A stretch of 64,000 nucleotides of DNA from Arthrobacter sp. MYb213. GTDB taxonomy: Bacteria > Actinomycetota > Actinomycetes > Actinomycetales > Micrococcaceae. Positions 42,365 through 50,979 of the stretch are shown here, piece by piece. Each line of letters begins with the position of its first letter. Positions within the stretch are counted from its first letter, which is position 1. The position numbers were made by a program, and so were the translations under genes. The stretch lies in the NCBI RefSeq assembly GCF_002979915.1, contig NZ_PCQA01000007.1:62001-126000 (forward strand), written 5' to 3'. The notes below the pieces were generated by a model, which made no database searches, had not been told where the DNA came from, and saw only the letters and a list, made by a program, of their open reading frames with translations.

Positions 42365-43750
42365 TTAGGCTTCCAGAATGAATCGCGAAATTTCCTGACG
42401 CCTGTCGTAAATCGCCTGACGATTATCGGAGTTCGAGTACTTGAAATCCATGAGCCGTTCGATCACATGCCACAGTTCCGTTCTAGGGATATAGCTGTCC
42501 GTGGAAATGGGGGTGCGAAGGTTCGGGTCCCAGTAGCCAAAGTTTTCAAGAACCTCGGATACATGAACGAACTTTTTCGCCCCTGTTGTAGCTTTCCTAT
42601 ACCCGTCCAAGTTATAGCCACCGGCGCAGAGTAGCCACTCCGAAAATGTCGCATCAACTTCTACGTCCTTCGTCACCACAGAGCGCAGTTCCTTGAGGAT
42701 ATAACGAACCATCGTTAGTGGATCTTGGATCAGTGAAGCTCCAAGCTTTGTAGCGATGAGTTTGCCCTTGTACTTTCGGATCAGCCGAAGCTTGGTAACT
42801 ACTTCACGCATATTTGAAATGGTGGGCAGATCAACTTCCCGTTTCACCTTGCCCCGTTCGTAGTCGATCCCGTTCAAATCGCAACGAGTCATCAATTCGG
42901 CAATCATCGTTGGGGGCATCCAATCGGCTTTGGTCAGAGTGACTCCTTGATCCGTGCACAGTTCAACCAAGACAGTAAACGGCTGGAGAAGCTCGACAAA
43001 CCATTCCGGGATTTCTTCGCCGGTAGGCTCAAGTCCAATTTGGCAATGTGCAAACACTAAGGACAGGTACTGCCGAATTCCCTCGTGAAATCGGTCGGCC
43101 CATTGCCCCGCCGCGTTAGCACCGATGAATCCGTCCGCAAGTAGTTTCAGTCGCGCGTTAGCAAAATCAATGTCGAAGGTATCTGGATCAAACGTTTTCC
43201 AGGGTCCCCCGCGCCACTTCATCCACTCCACGGTTTCTTCGTCTTCGTCACTACGTGCTGTGGAGCGATATATCTCTAGCTTGTTAGACCAGCCACCCAG
43301 TCCCCCGCTGTCTTCCAATGGAGCGCGTAACTGACCATCCAAGACTTTATATTTAGAATCTTCAGGCTTCTGCTCACGTCGAGACTCAACACTGATTCGA
43401 TGGATCCAGCCATCACCAAAATCGTACTCAAAATAGAGTTCATCATTTGCAACCCGAAGCGCCTGTCCCAGGGTGGTATCTTCTAAGGATTCTCCGTCGC
43501 CGCTCTCGGCGCGCATTTGCTCGTCATACCATTTGATGACCGAGCCCGAACCGAGTTCCGTGTATGGACCGAGGTTCGTAAAGGCCTGCATATGAGCATG
43601 CTCCCACCCCATAGCAATTTGCACCGCTAAACCGACTTCATCGAGTGCGACGCTATCTTCGAGCTCAACTCTGCGCCAAATAACTGGCTCGGAGCCGACC
43701 AGCTCAATTCGAAGGGTCAGCATTTTGTGAAGGGTAAGAACATTACTCAT
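42365..43750 (-). CDS. Plasmid pRiA4b ORF-3 family protein
   Basis: This is a 461-residue protein. The first 180 residues match the pRiA4b ORF-3-like domain: LRIELVGSEPVIWRRVELEDSVALDEV, AMGWEHAHMQAF, then ELYFEYDFGDGWIHRISVE. The rest is helical and charged with no recognised motif. The family is widespread on plasmids and chromosomes and has no established function. It has no membrane segment or signal peptide. No ribosome site precedes the start at 43750, so an internal Met at residue 10 is an alternative. Confidence 0.85.
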   Translation of the reverse strand: MSNVLTLHKMLTLRIELVGSEPVIWRRVELEDSVALDEVGLAVQIAMGWEHAHMQAFTNLGPYTELGSGSVIKWYDEQMRAESGDGESLEDTTLGQALRVANDELYFEYDFGDGWIHRISVESRREQKPEDSKYKVLDGQLRAPLEDSGGLGGWSNKLEIYRSTARSDEDEETVEWMKWRGGPWKTFDPDTFDIDFANARLKLLADGFIGANAAGQWADRFHEGIRQYLSLVFAHCQIGLEPTGEEIPEWFVELLQPFTVLVELCTDQGVTLTKADWMPPTMIAELMTRCDLNGIDYERGKVKREVDLPTISNMREVVTKLRLIRKYKGKLIATKLGASLIQDPLTMVRYILKELRSVVTKDVEVDATFSEWLLCAGGYNLDGYRKATTGAKKFVHVSEVLENFGYWDPNLRTPISTDSYIPRTELWHVIERLMDFKYSNSDNRQAIYDRRQEISRFILEA

Positions 43751-43758
43751 AAAACGAG

Positions 43759-43808
43759 TCTAGAGGCCGTGGCGGCCTAAAACTTAGACACTCGCCACGA
43801 CCTCTAGA
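43759..43808 (-). terminator. Hairpin downstream of the aminotransferase gene
   Basis: The arms 43759-43774 and 43793-43808 pair over 16 bases with one mismatch, 19 bases beyond the aminotransferase stop and directly upstream of the pRiA4b gene start. Confidence 0.7.
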
Positions 43809-43826
43809 ATCTATAACTTGACCTAC

Positions 43827-44924
43827 TTAGGCCTTATCGATGGCTTCCTTCAATGACGCAAGGATCAGTGCCACCGAGGAAGGATTAGCGTTTGGTCCCA
43901 TCAAACCGATCCGCCATACGGTGTTTGCGTATTGACCAACGCCCCCACCGATTTCGATGTTAAAACGCTCCAACAAGTAGGCCCGGACCTTTGCCGAGTC
44001 CACACCTTCTGGAACCTTCACTGTAGTCAGCTGTGGCAGACGGTAACCTTCGGCGGCAAACAGTTCCAAGCCCATTGCTTCGATACCGTCCTGCAAGGAT
44101 TTGCCCGCTTCTTGGTGACGCTTGGTGACCGCGTCTAAGCCTTCGGCAAGAATTCGATCGATACCGGCTTCAAGCGAAGCCACCATGGCCACTGGTGCGG
44201 TGTGGTGGTAGGTGCGTCCGCCACCGGTGTTACCGGTTGCATAGCCGCCGAGTAGTCCAAGATCTAAGTACCATGACTGTGGTTTCTGCACACGACGTTC
44301 GAAGGCACGATCCGAGATGGTGAATGGCGCAAGGCCCGGGGCCACACCGATGCATTTCTGTGTTCCGGCATAACCAATGTCAATGCCCCACTCATCGGCC
44401 AACACTGGCATACCGCCAACGGAGGTCACTGCGTCAGTGATCAGTAATGCATCACCCTTGATAGCGCCCAGAGCAGCAATGTCAGAAACTACACCGGTGC
44501 TGGTCTCGGCGTGCACGCCGGCAATAACCGTTGGGTTCGGGTGCGCCGCGGCTACGCGCTCGGCGTCAATTGGAGTTCCGTATTCATGATCCACACGAAC
44601 TACTTCTGCACCGACACGTGAGGCAACCTCGCACATCCGCTCGCCAAACAGTCCGTTGATGGCGATCACCGCGACATCACCGGGGTTAATGGTGTTAACG
44701 AATGCGGCTTCCATACCGGCGGAACCGGTAGCACTCAGCGGCAAGGTGCGTGAATTCTTGGTACCCCACAAGGTTCGGAGCCCGTCGCCTACACGGTCCA
44801 TGCGTGCGATAAATTCTAGGTCCAGGTGTCCTAGCAGAGGCAGGCCCAGCGCGGCAGTTGCTTCTGGGTAAGGGTTACATGGACCAGGGCCGAACAAATG
44901 ACGTTGCAGAACAGTCGCGCTCAT
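43827..44924 (-). CDS. Class V aminotransferase (alanine/serine/ureidoglycine-glyoxylate type)
   Basis: This is a 365-residue PLP enzyme. FGPGPCNPYPEA is the AGXT-type N-terminal signature. SATGSAGMEAAF binds the cofactor phosphate, LLITDAVTSVGG carries the Asp that contacts the pyridine nitrogen, and GTQKCIGVAPG holds the Schiff-base Lys. Members transfer amino groups from alanine, serine or ureidoglycine to glyoxylate, and the donor cannot be decided here. AAGGAG lies 11 bases before the start. It is monocistronic. Confidence 0.9.
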   Translation of the reverse strand: MSATVLQRHLFGPGPCNPYPEATAALGLPLLGHLDLEFIARMDRVGDGLRTLWGTKNSRTLPLSATGSAGMEAAFVNTINPGDVAVIAINGLFGERMCEVASRVGAEVVRVDHEYGTPIDAERVAAAHPNPTVIAGVHAETSTGVVSDIAALGAIKGDALLITDAVTSVGGMPVLADEWGIDIGYAGTQKCIGVAPGLAPFTISDRAFERRVQKPQSWYLDLGLLGGYATGNTGGGRTYHHTAPVAMVASLEAGIDRILAEGLDAVTKRHQEAGKSLQDGIEAMGLELFAAEGYRLPQLTTVKVPEGVDSAKVRAYLLERFNIEIGGGVGQYANTVWRIGLMGPNANPSSVALILASLKEAIDKA

Positions 44925-45121
44925 GACTACTCGCTCTCCTTGTAGGTACTGAAATCTCCTTCAGCCTATCCCCAATTCGGATATAAACGAAAGTAGAATT
45001 TCACACAGCAGAATTATTCGTCATTCGAGGAAACGGAAAATCGTTACCCGTGCATCTAAAATCTGCATAACTCGCAGTTTCTAGGCCGTAGCGTTGCACT
45101 AGTCTTTCCCAATAGACCCAA

Positions 45122-45159
45122 AAAATCCCCGTCTCCCAACGAAGGGAAACGGGGATTTT
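45122..45159 (-). terminator. Intrinsic terminator after rpsO
   Basis: AAAATCCCCGT (45122-45132) pairs with ACGGGGATTTT (45149-45159), with a small inner TCCC/GGGA pairing. A T run follows on the minus strand. It shows that rpsO is not co-transcribed with a downstream pnp here. Confidence 0.88.
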
Positions 45160-45176
45160 CACACCGAAGCGTGAGA

Positions 45177-45446
45177 CTACTTGCGTAGGCCCAAACGCTC
45201 GATCAGCGCACGGTAGCGCTCGATGTCGGTGTTCTTGAGGTAGCCGAGCATACGACGACGACGACCGACCAGAGCCATTAGGCCACGGCGGGTGTGGTGG
45301 TCATGCTTGTGCTGCTTCAGGTGCTCGGTCAGGTCCTTGATACGACGGGACATGACTGCAACCTGAACCTCAGGCGAACCGGTGTCACCCTCGTGGGTGG
45401 CGTAAGCCTTGATGATTTCATTCTTTACTGCGGCATCTAATGCCAT
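45177..45446 (-). CDS. rpsO: 30S ribosomal protein S15
   Basis: This is an 89-residue ribosomal protein with the full S15 sequence pattern ([49 protein letters not shown]). It binds the central domain of 16S rRNA early in 30S assembly. AGGAG lies six bases before the ATG at 45446. In many bacteria pnp follows directly. Here a terminator and about 27 kb of other genes intervene. Confidence 0.98.
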   Translation of the reverse strand: MALDAAVKNEIIKAYATHEGDTGSPEVQVAVMSRRIKDLTEHLKQHKHDHHTRRGLMALVGRRRRMLGYLKNTDIERYRALIERLGLRK

Positions 45447-45498
45447 AACAAACTCCTGGAGTTGGACCGCGTTAATAAGTCAGTGTGTACGCCGAGGC

Positions 45499-45539
45499 GT
45501 TCACGGTGGTTCTTCGCAACCGCGGACTGCAGCGTGAAC
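45499..45539 (-). promoter_or_regulatory. Structured leader of rpsO
   Basis: A nested hairpin lies 53 bases upstream of the rpsO start: GTTCACG (45499-45505) with CGTGAAC (45533-45539), enclosing a further GGTGGTT / AACCGC stem with a CTTCG-containing loop. S15 represses its own translation through leader structures in several bacterial groups, so this is a candidate autoregulatory element. The fold differs between lineages and I cannot match it to a described one. Confidence 0.45.
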
Positions 45540-45553
45540 CATCGTCAATCATA

Positions 45554-46342
45554 TCACCGACGTACCCGTCGGCGCGCCCTCCAAGCATGAGTGAGATAGG
45601 GCACCTCGACAATTTGTTCGGCCGCATAGCCTAAGTGTTCACACCAATACCAGCGAAGATTCTCTTCCACCTTGGTACGGGTTTCTTCTTTAGAACGGCG
45701 ATAGTAGCTTCGCGAACGGGTCAGCTCCAAGATTCCGTGAAGGTCTAGTTCCATGAACCAATGCCACACCCCGGATTCTGGAGTGCTGAATTCTTTACCC
45801 AGCGGCGGAGCGAGCTCTGGGCGGTGCACATCTCCGGCGTGCATGATGCGCGCTAACCGGTGAACCCAGGGAACCTGTACATCTAATTGATTCCAGAGCA
45901 GCACCAACGAGCCCTCATCATGTAGCAAACGTGCGGCCTCGGCGCTTGCAAGCGGCGGGTCCACCCAGTGCCAAGCTTGAGCGTAGGTGATGAGGTCTGC
46001 ACTATCTTCGGGCAACCCCGTTGACTCCCCCGAAGCACATACGGTGCGTACTTGAGGCATGCGTTCTTTGAGCACGCTCAACATATCCGCTGATGGGTCC
46101 ACCGCCCACACTGCAAGCCCAGCTTCGACTAGTTGGGCAGTGAAAATCCCTGAGCCACAACCTATATCGATGGCTAGTTTGGCCGCACTGCCGGCCAAAG
46201 AGAATTCGAGTGCTTCACGAGGGTAAGCAGGGCGAATGCTGTCGTAGTCTCTGGCTCCTACTTCATATGCGGAAGCTAGATCAGTGCGACGCTCGGCCTT
46301 CATAGTGAATGCACGCTTGGGTAGTGCAGGAATTTCTGGCAT
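45554..46342 (-). CDS. Class I SAM-dependent methyltransferase
   Basis: This 262-residue protein has a Rossmann methyltransferase core. Motif I is AIDIGCGSGIFT, motif II is VWAVDPSADML, and ITYAQAWHWVDPP follows (the WHW pattern of the UbiE/trans-aconitate-type branch). The C-terminal 90 residues are helical with many aromatic residues (RSRSYYRRSKEETRTKVEENLRWYW). The substrate is unknown. It starts three bases after the ribF stop, so it is co-translated with ribF, and ends just before the rpsO leader. Confidence 0.88.
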   Translation of the reverse strand: MPEIPALPKRAFTMKAERRTDLASAYEVGARDYDSIRPAYPREALEFSLAGSAAKLAIDIGCGSGIFTAQLVEAGLAVWAVDPSADMLSVLKERMPQVRTVCASGESTGLPEDSADLITYAQAWHWVDPPLASAEAARLLHDEGSLVLLWNQLDVQVPWVHRLARIMHAGDVHRPELAPPLGKEFSTPESGVWHWFMELDLHGILELTRSRSYYRRSKEETRTKVEENLRWYWCEHLGYAAEQIVEVPYLTHAWRARRRVRR

Positions 46343-46345
46343 AAC

Positions 46346-47299
46346 CTAGTGGGACTCGGTGGCCAATACGCTTCGCGCCTGCACCACGTCATCATTCATC
46401 TGCTCAACCAGTGCTTCGATGCCACGGTAGGCAACCATCGGGCGCAGGTGCGCGGTAAATTCCACAACGATCTGCTGACCGTAAAGGTCAAAGTCTTCAA
46501 AGCCTTCTTCGGGGCGGTCAATGACGTGGGATTCAACCACGCGTGAGACACCCTCGAAGGTTGGATTGGAACCTACGGAGATGGCAGCTGGCCAGCGCAC
46601 GCCGGCCTCGTCAATAACCCATCCGGCGTACACCCCATCGGCAGGGATAATTCCAGCTGCGTCCGGAGCAAGATTAGCGGTGGGGAACCCTAGCTCGCGT
46701 CCGCGGGCGGCGCCGTGCACAACTTCGCCACGCATCCGATGTGGACGGCCAAGAATTGCCGCGGCGGCTTCTACGTTGCCGGCAGCAAGTTCTTCACGAA
46801 CCCAGGTGGAAGACAAACGTCGTTTGTCACCCACGTCTTGTACACCGATTACTTCAAAGCCGTATTTTGTTCCAAGCTCACACATGTAGTCAAAATCGCC
46901 GGAGTTGTCTTTGCCGAAACGTACGTCGTGGCCAACCACCACGGCTACGGCATGCAGCTTCTCCACGATGATTGAACGCACGAATTCTTCGGCGCTCTGA
47001 TCCGCAAATTCAAGGGTGTAATGGATCATCAGTGTGGCATCTAAGCCAACACTGGCCAGCGTGTCCACGCGGTCTTCGATCCCCATGATGAGTTCTGGTG
47101 CAGAATCCGGACGGTGCACCTGAGCCGGGTGCGGATCGAAGGAGATGGCAACCGATTTAGCCGAACGTTTTTTAGCCTGAGTGACTGCCGAGTCGAGGAC
47201 TTCGCAGTGCCCCAAATGGACGCCGTCGAAGTTGCCGATGGTGACAACAGTGGGAGCCATGTCCGCGGGGACTGAGTCGAGGCCCTTCCAATAGTGCAC
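46346..47299 (-). CDS. ribF: Bifunctional riboflavin kinase / FMN adenylyltransferase
   Basis: This 317-residue enzyme makes FMN and FAD. The N-terminal adenylyltransferase domain has TIGNFDGVHLGH and, further on, VVVGHDVRFGKD and the LSSTWVREELAAG segment. The C-terminal kinase domain has GRPHRMRGEVVHGAARGRELGFPTANL and YAGWV. It starts at GTG 47299 with AAGGAG four bases upstream. Position between truB and rpsO is the common actinobacterial order. Confidence 0.96.
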   Translation of the reverse strand: MHYWKGLDSVPADMAPTVVTIGNFDGVHLGHCEVLDSAVTQAKKRSAKSVAISFDPHPAQVHRPDSAPELIMGIEDRVDTLASVGLDATLMIHYTLEFADQSAEEFVRSIIVEKLHAVAVVVGHDVRFGKDNSGDFDYMCELGTKYGFEVIGVQDVGDKRRLSSTWVREELAAGNVEAAAAILGRPHRMRGEVVHGAARGRELGFPTANLAPDAAGIIPADGVYAGWVIDEAGVRWPAAISVGSNPTFEGVSRVVESHVIDRPEEGFEDFDLYGQQIVVEFTAHLRPMVAYRGIEALVEQMNDDVVQARSVLATESH

Positions 47300-47361
47300 T
47301 TTGCTCCTTTTGACTCTGCAACGAAATCTAAATTGTTTACCGATGTAATTCTTGCACGTCT

Positions 47362-47832
47362 TTAGGCGTGACGCTCATTACGATTACGGAAGAGCCACCA
47401 CAGACCGACTATCGGTAGCAACAACGGTATGTAACCGTAGCCCTTGCCAAAGTAGCTCCACACGGAGTCGTGACCAAAATGAGTTGGCATGGTGAAGGAC
47501 AGCAAGCCGACTACAAGTACACCAAGAAGTTCAAAGCTAACGGCAAATACCGATAGCTTCCATGCCCCCGGCTTCTTCGAAGCCAGGGTGAACGTGGCCA
47601 AGATATAAACCAGCCCAGATAACAATGACAGCGTGTAGGCTAACGGCGCTTCAGGGAAGTCACGAAAGAACATTTGATACAGCGCTCGGACTGTCGCCGA
47701 AAGCGCCAGCACCCCGTAAACCGCAATAATAATGCGACCTAACCCGGAGGTACGCGCGGGGCGCGGAGCCTTGTTTACGCCACGAGCCTGGGCGGCTTGG
47801 ATGATGCGTGAATTACGTGGTTTTTCGCTCAT
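47362..47832 (-). CDS. Conserved actinobacterial membrane protein
   Basis: This is a 156-residue protein. A basic cytoplasmic N-terminus (MSEKPRNSRIIQAAQARGVNKAPRP) is followed by four membrane helices and ends RNRNERHA. The ATG at 47832 overlaps the stop of the preceding gene (ATGA), so the two are coupled. The longer frame upstream is not supported. Related small membrane-protein pairs occur between truB and ribF in Arthrobacter-like genomes. Function is unknown. Confidence 0.75.
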   Translation of the reverse strand: MSEKPRNSRIIQAAQARGVNKAPRPARTSGLGRIIIAVYGVLALSATVRALYQMFFRDFPEAPLAYTLSLLSGLVYILATFTLASKKPGAWKLSVFAVSFELLGVLVVGLLSFTMPTHFGHDSVWSYFGKGYGYIPLLLPIVGLWWLFRNRNERHA

Positions 47833-48206
47833 GCGATGACTCCTACATGCCAGATTTGTTCCATACGGAAAAGCATCACGAAGGTGATGGCTCCGGAAAC
47901 GGCTAAGACGGTGTTGGCCCAACGACTCTTGTCGCTCACCGCCCAGAAGAAAGCAATGGGTGGCATGATCAATGCAGTCAGTAGGTAACCCCAGAATTCC
48001 CACGGCTCACCGAGAATTGCTTCTCCCCCGACCTGACGTATACCGGCGGCGACCGCGTAGACAATCAGGAATAACTCGGTACCCGCGGTGGCTACTAAGG
48101 CCCAATCATCCGGGTATCGCCGAATGACGGTAGCGATGAGGCCAAGTAGTACGGCGAGCGCACAAATAATTGTGCCGGCAATGAAAAAGCCGTTAAGGGC
48201 AAACAA
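47829..48206 (-). CDS. Conserved actinobacterial membrane protein
   Basis: This is a 125-residue protein with four membrane helices (about 5-27, 37-57, 72-90 and 98-115) and short loops. It starts at TTG 48206 with AAAGG seven bases upstream and is coupled to the next gene by ATGA. No motif gives a function. Together with its partner it might form a small membrane complex. Confidence 0.72.
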   Translation of the reverse strand: MFALNGFFIAGTIICALAVLLGLIATVIRRYPDDWALVATAGTELFLIVYAVAAGIRQVGGEAILGEPWEFWGYLLTALIMPPIAFFWAVSDKSRWANTVLAVSGAITFVMLFRMEQIWHVGVIA

Positions 48207-48242
48207 GGCTGAGCCTTTCTGAAAGTCTCAAATAAAAGTGAG

Positions 48243-49169
48243 TTACTGCTTTCCGGTGAAGACTATTTGCCCTCGGGCTTTTTCGCCCTTATCGGCAATG
48301 AGGGCAACCAAGGCACCGTCTGGCGCGAAAGCGGCAACGAGGCCATCTGCCGGTTCATCCATGACGTTCTTGGATGCGGTGATGGTCCGCCCGAAGGACA
48401 GCTCGGCTGCTTCTTCTTCGGTCAATTGACGGTTGGCAAAAAGTGCTCCGGCTGCTTTTTCCAAGGGAAGTACCTCGAACTCTTCGGCGAGCTCTTCAAG
48501 TCGCTTAGATTTTTCGATGGAGTACGGACCCACTTCGGTGCGGCGCAAGGCAGTGAGGTGCCCGCCGACGTGCAGTGCTTCGCCGAGGTCTCGGGCCAGA
48601 GCACGGATGTAGGTTCCTGAGGTGCAGGAGACGGTTACGTCAACATCTAGCACCTTGCCACCTACTTCGCGGCGAATCTTGTGGATGTCAAAGCGTGAAA
48701 TGGTCACCGGGCGAGCCTTCAGCTCTACCTGCTCACCAGCGCGAACGCGGGCGTAGGAGCGCTTACCGTCGACCTTGATGGCGGAGACCTGGCTCGGGAT
48801 TTGTTCGATATCTCCGCGAAGCTTCGAAATCTCACGTTCGATATCTTCATCGGTGACCGCAGCGGCGATGCGCTCGGAGATGATGTCGCCTTCGGCATCG
48901 TCGGTGACGGTGTTCTGTCCCAGACGGATGGTGGCGGTATAAGTTTTGTCGTGTCCCACGATATAGGTGAGTAAGCGTGTGGCTTTGTTAACCCCGATCA
49001 CCAGCACACCGGTGGCCATTGGATCAAGGGTGCCTGCATGGCCCACCTTGCGGGTTCCCGCGAGGCGGCGGATACGGCCCACCACATCATGGGAGGTCAT
49101 CCCCTGATCTTTGTCGACTAATACGAGGCCTGAGGCCTGCTCTTCGGTGTTCTGCCCGGCTTTACTCAC
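48243..49169 (-). CDS. truB: tRNA pseudouridine(55) synthase
   Basis: This 308-residue enzyme makes pseudouridine 55 in the T loop of tRNAs. The catalytic motif KVGHAGTLDPMATGVL carries the nucleophilic Asp. SGLVLVDKDQGMTSHDVV opens the domain, and SCTSGTYIRALARDLG binds the substrate. A C-terminal PUA-like region follows. I chose the GTG at 49169 (VSKAGQNTEE). The frame is open 45 codons further back, but that part has no similarity. Confidence 0.95.
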   Translation of the reverse strand: MSKAGQNTEEQASGLVLVDKDQGMTSHDVVGRIRRLAGTRKVGHAGTLDPMATGVLVIGVNKATRLLTYIVGHDKTYTATIRLGQNTVTDDAEGDIISERIAAAVTDEDIEREISKLRGDIEQIPSQVSAIKVDGKRSYARVRAGEQVELKARPVTISRFDIHKIRREVGGKVLDVDVTVSCTSGTYIRALARDLGEALHVGGHLTALRRTEVGPYSIEKSKRLEELAEEFEVLPLEKAAGALFANRQLTEEEAAELSFGRTITASKNVMDEPADGLVAAFAPDGALVALIADKGEKARGQIVFTGKQ

Positions 49170-49389
49170 GCCTACCAGTATAGGCGTTATATAGGCGGCG
49201 CCTGCGGTGATGCGTGTCATGCAGTTCTCACGTTCAATCCGTGGGTAACTCGGCTTTACTTCTAGGCGGATGGATTTCGAATTTTCGAAGTCGTCTCGGC
49301 TCATCTGACAATCGGGTTAGTAGGTTGCCCCCTGAGCATCGTCTCGATAAGTTCGGATTGCTCAGTACCCACCGACTTCTTAGGACAAC

Positions 49390-49818
49390 TTGCAAGACAA
49401 CAAGCTAAAAACACCCGAATTGTTCATCTTCATTCTTGTGCTCTTAGGATGCGTATTTTTTGCGGGTCTGCCTGTTGCCCTTGGTTTCCTAACTCCTTTG
49501 GCACTACCGGTCCTTGGTGAGCTCAAAGCCGGACTGTGGGGCTGGGTTCCGTTGCTCACCGTCGTGTTCACGCTGACCGTGCTCCTCGCCGGCGAGATCA
49601 CCGACAGACTGGTTCTTCGCACGTTCAAGGGTTCCGGCAAATGGGGAATCGAGATTCTGCAGTCACTGTTGAGTTTTGTAGTGCTGGTGCTGCTTTTCAA
49701 TCTGGTGATGGATACCTATAAATTAGCGCTAACCAGCGCGGGCGTTGCACTTGTGCTGTATTTGCTTTTCGGACCGCTAATCAACAAGTTGAATAGGAAA
49801 TTGCCTCGTAGTTCCTAA
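49390..49818 (+). CDS. Hypothetical membrane protein
   Basis: This is a 142-residue protein with four hydrophobic segments (about 10-27, 30-42 plus 46-66, 87-107 and 110-130). A basic loop (DRLVLRTFKGSGKW) separates the two halves. It starts at TTG 49390 with AGGA nearby and ends KLNRKLPRSS. No family is recognised. It is a lone plus-strand gene between truB and a methyltransferase. Confidence 0.6.
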   Translation: MQDNKLKTPELFIFILVLLGCVFFAGLPVALGFLTPLALPVLGELKAGLWGWVPLLTVVFTLTVLLAGEITDRLVLRTFKGSGKWGIEILQSLLSFVVLVLLFNLVMDTYKLALTSAGVALVLYLLFGPLINKLNRKLPRSS

Positions 49819-50016
49819 CGAACGCAGACACTATGCTCTTTTCAGGCCGCGCAAGAAACACTTTTTGCTGAAGTCTGTTGGCACCTAGGCCGGCGGCTAA
49901 GTCCAGGTGGTCCTAATCAGCGCGTGGTGTTGCAAAAGTTCTAGGCAGATGACTGACGACGTTGCTGCTGAACAAGAGCTGAGAGTTCGTGCACCGCTGG
50001 GAGTATCGTTCTTTAA

Positions 50017-50613
50017 TTACCGAGTTGCCAATAATGCACCGTGAGTGCGCGTAGGACTTATTGTTCGGCTTTCTACATGGGTCACCGAGAAGCCAGCCTC
50101 CTCAATTTGGGCGACTAATTGGTCCATAGGCCAGCAGTAAGCAACGGTGACGGCATGGTCAAAAGCATCTAGTTTGGTACCAGTAAAGAATCCGAGGGCC
50201 AAACCACCGCCAGGACGCAATGCGCGGGCAAATTCAGTGAGCGGTTTATGCAGGTTTTCAGGCTCCGTATGAATCAGGGAGTACCAAGCGAGCACCCCAC
50301 CTAAACTTTGCGCCGGAACATCCAGTCGCTCAGCGCGACCTTGACGAAATTTTACGTTCGGGTAAGTCTCTTTAGCGATAGCGAGGAATTCGGGAACCGG
50401 CTCGACTCCTTCGACTTCAGCTCCCAATCTAGCAAGGAACTGCGTCCACTGACCCGGACCACTGCCGACGTCGATCACTTTTCCTTCGAGCCTGCTGGCC
50501 CAATCAGTGACCAATGCGAGATCCGTGTCCGCGATATGTTCACGTCTACCAACTGCCTCGACGTATTCAAGAGCCCTGGCGCCGTAGGCCAACCTCACCG
50601 ATTCAAAGGTCAT
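50017..50613 (-). CDS. SAM-dependent methyltransferase
   Basis: This 198-residue class I methyltransferase has motif I VIDVGSGPGQWTQFLARLG, motif II EGVEPVPEFL, then GVLAWYSLIHTEPENL and LRPGGGLALGFFTG. The substrate is unknown. It is a compact single-domain protein without targeting signals, divergent from etfB across a 366-base gap. Confidence 0.87.
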   Translation of the reverse strand: MTFESVRLAYGARALEYVEAVGRREHIADTDLALVTDWASRLEGKVIDVGSGPGQWTQFLARLGAEVEGVEPVPEFLAIAKETYPNVKFRQGRAERLDVPAQSLGGVLAWYSLIHTEPENLHKPLTEFARALRPGGGLALGFFTGTKLDAFDHAVTVAYCWPMDQLVAQIEEAGFSVTHVESRTISPTRTHGALLATR

Positions 50614-50979
50614 GGCCTCACTCTAAACGCTCGGGCAGACCTAGCGTTGATAAAAACTAGTTGCTACGTAGATTCAAAGATCTATCTTCAGACTGCGCTA
50701 AGCACTCGTCACCAAGTTGTATTGATCTGACTGGATTAAGAAAATGCACGTCCCCGCTAGAGAAATCACCGGTACCTCCGGCTTTGCCACCGATTTGCCC
50801 CTTCTATGTGAGCCCCGCCCCACGAGAACGCGATAGGCATGTAGAGTTTTTCCTAGTCGGTGACGTTGCTTAACTGCACCCACCATGCGAGAAAATTTCA
50901 TTTGAAACGTTGCGCCAAAACAGCGGACAATCTCCGAATTATTTTGGCAATCACCAGAACCCCTCAGAAGGAGACCAGC
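50614..50979. other. 366-base gap upstream of etfBA
   Basis: No gene is supported. A small hairpin (CCGG..CCGG near 50770-50785) is visible. The etfB promoter must lie here, but no clear -35/-10 pair is evident. Confidence 0.35.

Noticed and set aside
50614-50979. Possible riboswitch upstream of etfB
   Set aside because: Only a weak CCGG hairpin was found, and no conserved core of a known riboswitch class could be matched.
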